Assembly (NCBI GenBank): GCA_934776915.1
Contig: CAKVNA010000034.1
Coordinates: forward strand, 1 to 7,755
Source of the DNA: an uncultured Clostridia bacterium
Lineage (GTDB): Bacteria > Bacillota > Clostridia > Christensenellales > UBA1242
DNA: 7,755 nt
Reading direction: 5' to 3'
Shown piece after piece: positions 6,001-7,755 of the stretch. A program made the position numbers and the translations under genes. Positions within the stretch are counted from its first letter, which is position 1. Each line of letters starts with the position of its first letter. The notes beneath the pieces were generated by a model. The model had not been told where the DNA came from. It saw only the letters and a list, made by a program, of their open reading frames with translations, and did no database searches.

Positions 6001-7755
6001 ATGTGCCGCCAAATATTCTGCCGCCGTCAGTGTTTTGTGAGCCAGAATTTACGCCCCTTGAAATTGCGATTGCTCCGCCGTAATTTTGAGAGAAGTTGTT
6101 TTCAAATGTGCCGCCAGAAATGTCAACTCGTCCGTCACAACTTGCCGCCCCGCCTTGGGCTTTGATTGTTGCACCTTGATTTGTTGCAGAGTTGGAGACA
6201 AATGTTCCGCTTGAAATGCTTAAGTTGCTTCTTGCGAAAACTGCCCCGCCAACAGTTGCGAAGTTTGAGGTGAACGCAGCAAGTTCGTTTGAAATAGTAA
6301 TAGAACTTTCGCTATACACTGCCCCGCCATACAATGTTGCAGAGTTTGAAGTGAAGGTCATTTGATTTGCAAATGTAACACTGCCCTCAAAATACATTGC
6401 GCCGCCGCTTGTTGTTGCAATGTTGTTGTTAAATGTCACATTGTCAAATGAAACAGTTGCCCCATTTGCAACATAAATTGCACCGCCGTTTGCTGCTGTG
6501 GAATTGGTGAATGTTGCGCCGCTGACACTAACCGTTGCACCGCTTTCAATATACATCGCTCCGCCCATGTTTGCACTAAGGCTTCCAACAGAGCCAAATG
6601 TTGTGCCTACAATACTTACATTGCTGCCCGCTGCTGCATAAACTGCGCCGCCATTTGTTGCTGTAAGATTGTTAAGTTTGAATGCACCAAGGATTGCTGA
6701 GCCTTGGGCATAAATTGCCGCCCCAAGAGTTGCCTTGTTGTCTGACAGCACAAGTCCGTCTTTTGCCACAAATGTTCCACCCGTAAGGATTTTTACAAGT
6801 GAGTCTGATGAGGTCTGTTTGCCTTTTACATATAATGAAGTTTGGTCGCTTGACGAGATTTCGTTGCCAAGTGTAAGACTTCCGCCAGAAACAACGCTAA
6901 ACATATTGCCAGACATACTTTCGCTTGAGGAGATTGTAAAGTTGCTGCTTGACACAACAAGAACATTTTTTGAAACTTGAATTGTATTTGCCACCTCGCA
7001 GTTATCTATAAGGACAACTTTATATTGTCCATTAACATTTTTTACAACTCCCGCTTCTATGTCTTCAAATGCTTTTTCAATGGAAGTGTAATAAACATTT
7101 TTGCTTCTTTCCCCAAATGTTGCACCGTTTTCGACATAGCAAATTGCCTTGTTCCAAATTGCATAAAGAGTGAAGTCTTCTTTCATTGTGACTTCAACGC
7201 TTCCGCCTGGAGCATAGTCTGGTTCTGTTGCAAGTGGGTTAAAAGCAAAGCCCGCAAGCAAATAATCTTTTCTTGCAAAGAACACTTCTTCATCGCCATA
7301 AGTAACAGAACTTGTCGAGGTTGGCAAAGTAAACTTTTCGCCAACATATTTGTCAAATTCCACTTTAACAGTGCCAGTGTTTGTGTTGTCCTCATAATTG
7401 TTTCTTAGAGTTACAGTTTTGCTGATTGGAGCAAAACGCATTTCAAAGACAATATTTCTGCCGCTGACTGTGTCAACGCCGGCAGTTGTCATATCAAATG
7501 TTGCACCCGCAAGATATTTTTTGCCGTTAAAAACAAAACTTTCAAATCTGAAGCCGTCTGGTCTGTTTACTGCACGAAGTGTCCATGTTTCGCCATTCAT
7601 AACAAACGAATATTGCCCGTTTTGTTCTGCAACATCAAATTGTTGTTCGCCAACAGATATTTTCTTTGGATAGAAATAATCGCTTTCGGCAAATGTTCCG
7701 CCCTCGCCCGTTGGGACTGGAGAAATTTTGCCAAAGGTTTCTTCGTCAAGTCTAA
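1..7755 (-). CDS. Giant modular repeat protein, partial at both ends (InlB-type repeats, two beta-helices, BspA-type LRR); putative surface adhesin
   Basis: The minus-strand frame from 7753 down to base 2 encodes 2584 residues with no stop, and neither gene end is present. Module order is: InlB-like unit, beta-helix 1, InlB-like and divergent linker, beta-helix 2, eight InlB-like units, then BspA-type leucine-rich repeats. These families are typical of secreted or cell-surface proteins, so an extracellular adhesin or stalk role is inferred; no enzyme motif was seen. The visible part has about 13 Cys and about 30 Trp, all Trp being TGG. Arg is mostly AGA and Gln almost always CAA, evenly along the gene, so nothing points to a recently acquired segment. 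No signal peptide, membrane segment or LPxTG sorting motif lies in the window; these would be in the missing ends. No internal start is convincing. The coding call is very secure, the surface location likely, the exact function unknown. Confidence 0.96.
2..349 (-). other. Start of a BspA-type leucine-rich repeat (LRR_5) domain, partial
   Basis: Residues 2469-2584, cut by the left edge. The segment GYVTGLSTLGEA with DEIIVPAHA (2484-2492) resembles the lead-in repeat of BspA-type LRR proteins. The best match is ISDLAFANLSGLKSVLNING (2531-2550) followed by GYGAFGADGIEQVTFNPQ (2553-2570): the family pattern is I-x-x-x-A-F-x-x-x-x-x-L-x-x-[IV]. The next residues, DYFVDYMGNVLVA, fit the common BspA variation in which a long turn reads Y-F-x-x-x-x-G-x-L. 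BspA-type LRRs occur in bacterial surface proteins that bind host matrix or other cells. How many more repeats follow is not visible. Confidence 0.75.
389..2527 (-). repeat. Array of eight diverged InlB-type (Flg_new-like) repeats
   Basis: Residues 1743-2455. Approximate units and closing motifs are: 1743-1828 (LTLRAKY), 1831-1937 (IVLRPIW), 1940-2030 (VTLYAVW), 2033-2105 (ITLYAVW), 2110-2185 (LHLYPVW), 2187-2262 (IELFVVW), 2266-2355 (INIYPVF) and 2358-2455 (VTLYAVW). Most open with a strand such as LTIDPAGG, YSVNFVSD, TAIFHNNDGG or LTYNLNSG, and several keep the central GW (FIGWAYEQ, FMGWSTDS) or a variant (VCWTYF, SGFVCL, IESWQT). This matches the Listeria-Bacteroides repeat, a beta-grasp-like bead in surface proteins. 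Units are 73-107 residues and clearly unequal, so the array is old rather than freshly duplicated. The last unit is followed by a 13-residue linker and then the LRR region. A spacer or stalk role is inferred. Confidence 0.85.
2528..2917 (-). other. Final rungs and C-terminal cap of beta-helix 2
   Basis: Residues 1613-1742. After the last GGG turn come weaker rungs (EIFVGSSSQ, KVVIKDGSATIGN, KLTFEAESNFES, STLKLVGNNS), then RFVISNNISGQ (1672-1682), RIIKVQIDEANYP (1683-1695), a polar stretch, LRFDVTDN (1716-1723), YRLKAIDGK (1728-1736) and IYVLQ (1737-1741). The order (short strand, S-G loop, hydrophobic strand, polar linker, F-x-V strand, closing Y-x-L strands) parallels the cap of helix 1. It passes directly into the InlB-type array. 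Confidence 0.55.
2918..3703 (-). repeat. Beta-helix 2 core: nine turns with GGG[IVL]Y and ISxN motifs
   Basis: Residues 1351-1612. Turn motifs start at about 1371 (GSAVYV), 1397 (GGVYAV), 1421 (GGGVYA), 1446 (GGGIYV), 1471 (GAGVYF), 1498 (GGGLYF), 1526 (GGGVYY), 1559 (GAGLAI) and 1591 (GGGIAV). Each is preceded by an I-[ST]-x-N type strand end (TISSNETSENG, TISDNIANYG, MISNNNAANG, EILSNRATYG, TITDNSATYG). Spacing is 24-28 residues per turn, rising to 32-33 in the last two. This is a right-handed parallel beta-helix of the kind common in large surface proteins of gut Bacillota. It differs from helix 1 in using GGG rather than GGA and Ile rather than Phe before the Asn position. No Trp is present. 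Confidence 0.87.
3704..3973 (-). other. Entry segment of beta-helix 2
   Basis: Residues 1261-1350. Strand-forming stretches VVAYVDRQ (1261-1268), ISRIYFTTF (1276-1284), SERIEVSKTYKFNG (1311-1324) and NISISSIYQ (1325-1333) lead to YGNMFEFAG (1343-1351), which matches the GNMF motif at the start of helix 1. The following NIEVENIIFDGN is the typical first rung of a beta-helix. The early part is less conserved than the corresponding piece of helix 1 and lacks its Y-T-S-I-x-x-A motif. Confidence 0.5.
3974..4744 (-). other. Divergent inter-helix region, family uncertain (residues 1004-1260)
   Basis: Two or three beta-rich units may be present. The first opens with VNFKVNIIYQ (1006-1015) and has a HHFDKWELGY core (1055-1064). 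The second contains FGIEFEEYG (1107-1115) and ends with TIVFVACWEPN (1148-1158). The third opens with VEIKVYAGDG (1160-1169), has a VAGWKYTLKQGD core (1194-1205) and ends at SLVFECYFEE (1251-1260). The placement of Trp and the closing aromatic strands resemble InlB-type repeats, but spacing is longer and the consensus is weak. Four Cys (1133, 1154, 1222, 1256) are concentrated here, the densest cluster in the fragment. I do not recognise a specific domain. Confidence 0.4.
4745..4996 (-). repeat. InlB-like repeat unit after beta-helix 1
   Basis: Residues 921-1003 run from SITIDTNGKRVLYEGE through a central FGWNLLDDY (963-971) and SGRTWNRTV (981-989) to the closing LEIQAQW (997-1003). The opening strand, central GW and closing L-x-x-x-A-x-W fit the InlB-type repeat, with EIQAQW in place of TLYAVW. 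It acts as a spacer immediately after the first beta-helix cap. Confidence 0.6.
5006..5230 (-). other. C-terminal cap of beta-helix 1
   Basis: Residues 842-916. After the last rungs the sequence changes to ARISVEKALSG (842-852), NIPLVTASD (855-863), a polar stretch with Trp 878, then MFSLEGLSGYCLYG (895-908) and QYLLVGK (911-917). A strand with I-x-[IV]-x-x-x-L-x-G, a variable polar loop, an F-x-[LV] strand and a closing Y-L-L-V strand is a layout I recognise from the ends of beta-helices in Clostridia-type surface proteins. The same layout appears at the end of the second helix, although sequence identity is low. Confidence 0.5.
5234..6781 (-). repeat. Beta-helix 1 core: about 15 Pmp-like turns with GGA[IVM]Y motifs
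   Basis: Residues 325-840. Turns are marked by GGA[IVM][YF] or close variants starting near residues 344, 368, 397, 423, 450, 476, 502, 527, 559, 600, 638, 663, 696, 725 and 762. Between them lie paired strands with TF-x-x-N motifs (TFTNSTAANGG, TFNNNIATTSGG, TFTSNSATLYGG, TFENNFSQNYGG). The GGAI plus FxxN combination is the signature of chlamydial polymorphic membrane protein (Pmp) repeats and related bacterial adhesins, which fold as right-handed parallel beta-helices. The first half is regular (24-29 residues per turn); the second half has longer turns of up to 41 residues. There is no Trp in the block and a single Cys (539). A structural or adhesive rod is inferred. Confidence 0.85.
6782..7096 (-). 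other. Entry (N-terminal capping) segment of beta-helix 1
   Basis: Residues 220-324. The segment opens with YYTSIEKAFEDI (221-232), then a KVVLIDN strand (245-251), NTIQVSKNVLVVSSS (256-270) and NFTISSS (271-277). A Y-x-[ST]-[IL]-x-x-A segment followed by V-x-L-x-x-[DN] and I-x-V strands is the usual lead-in to bacterial right-handed beta-helices. A GNMF motif at 282-285, followed by a Gly-Gly turn and SLTLGN, recurs at the entry of the second helix (1344-1347). I see no catalytic residues of pectate-lyase type enzymes. Confidence 0.65.
7154..7417 (-). repeat. InlB-type (Flg_new-like) repeat unit before beta-helix 1
   Basis: Residues 113-200 begin with a TVTLRNN strand, carry the central aromatic-glycine motif (LLAGFAFNP, about 165-173) and close with FTLYAIW (194-200). 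This is the pattern of the Listeria-Bacteroides repeat: a V-x-F type opening strand, a central GW or GF, and a closing T-L-Y-A-x-W. The family forms small beta-grasp-like beads in bacterial surface proteins. Here the central GW is GF, a tolerated change. It leads directly into the entry strand of the first beta-helix. Confidence 0.75.
7418..7753 (-). other. Partial N-terminal beta-rich segment (residues 1-112)
   Basis: This is the first visible part of the protein and continues beyond the right edge. It contains a Trp at residue 57 (GETWTLRAV), an aromatic FRFESFVFNG stretch near residues 68-77, and ends with NIVFEMRFAP near 100-109. That layout (central F-x-F/W followed by a closing strand where other units have LYAxW) suggests a strongly diverged InlB-type unit, but the diagnostic closing Trp is replaced by Phe. 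I can support only a beta-rich extracellular segment. Confidence 0.4.

Noticed and set aside
5234..6781. Short-period DNA repetition rich in ccgcc strings, considered as a CRISPR array or minisatellite
   Set aside because: Repeats are imperfect, spacing varies between 24 and 41 codons, and all copies are in frame as Gly-Gly-Ala turns of a beta-helix.
7313..7327. LPTST (residues 143-147), and LPTSS near 860-874, as possible sortase motifs
   Set aside because: Both lack the Gly of LPxTG, lie inside repeat units, and are not followed by a membrane segment and basic tail.
6977..7408. 143-codon open frame on the plus strand, the longest closed frame there
   Set aside because: It lies fully antisense to the InlB-like unit and beta-helix 1 entry. 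Its product is an unstructured-looking Phe/Cys/Ile-rich string with no domain, and the opposite frame has clear domain motifs.

Overview
The whole window lies inside one very large protein-coding gene on the minus strand. The frame whose first complete codon is at 7753-7751 reads leftward to base 2 with no stop: 2584 codons, open at both ends. Neither the start codon, signal peptide, stop codon nor cell-wall anchor is in the window, and there is no intergenic DNA. I translated this frame by hand; residue n of the visible fragment begins at base 7756-3n. All other open frames, on both strands, are shadows of it.

The protein is a modular, repeat-rich, probably secreted or surface-displayed protein. 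In protein order (right to left on the map) it shows: a partial beta-rich segment (residues 1-112); one InlB-type (Listeria-Bacteroides, Flg_new-like) repeat (113-200); a first right-handed parallel beta-helix built from Pmp-like GGA[IVM]Y turns with its own entry and cap segments (220-916); one InlB-like unit and a divergent region I cannot assign (920-1260); a second beta-helix with a GGG[IV]Y / ISxN repeat flavour and its own entry and cap (1261-1742); an array of eight diverged InlB-type repeats (1743-2455); and the start of a BspA-type leucine-rich repeat domain (2469-2584), which runs off the left edge.

Organism: the window is roughly 40% G+C by eye, with strong preference for AGA, CAA, GAA, ACA, GCA and CTT codons. 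All 30 or so Trp codons are TGG and there is no in-frame TGA, so this looks like the standard bacterial code. This module combination is familiar from host-associated Bacillota (Clostridia-like gut bacteria), which is my best but low-confidence guess; Bacteroidota, spirochaetes or even an intronless protist gene cannot be excluded.

The likely role is a long extracellular stalk or adhesin: the beta-helices would form rigid rods, the InlB repeats spacer beads, and the LRR part a possible binding surface. That role is inferred from domain families only; no catalytic motif was seen. I found no mobile element, RNA gene, CRISPR array or regulatory site.
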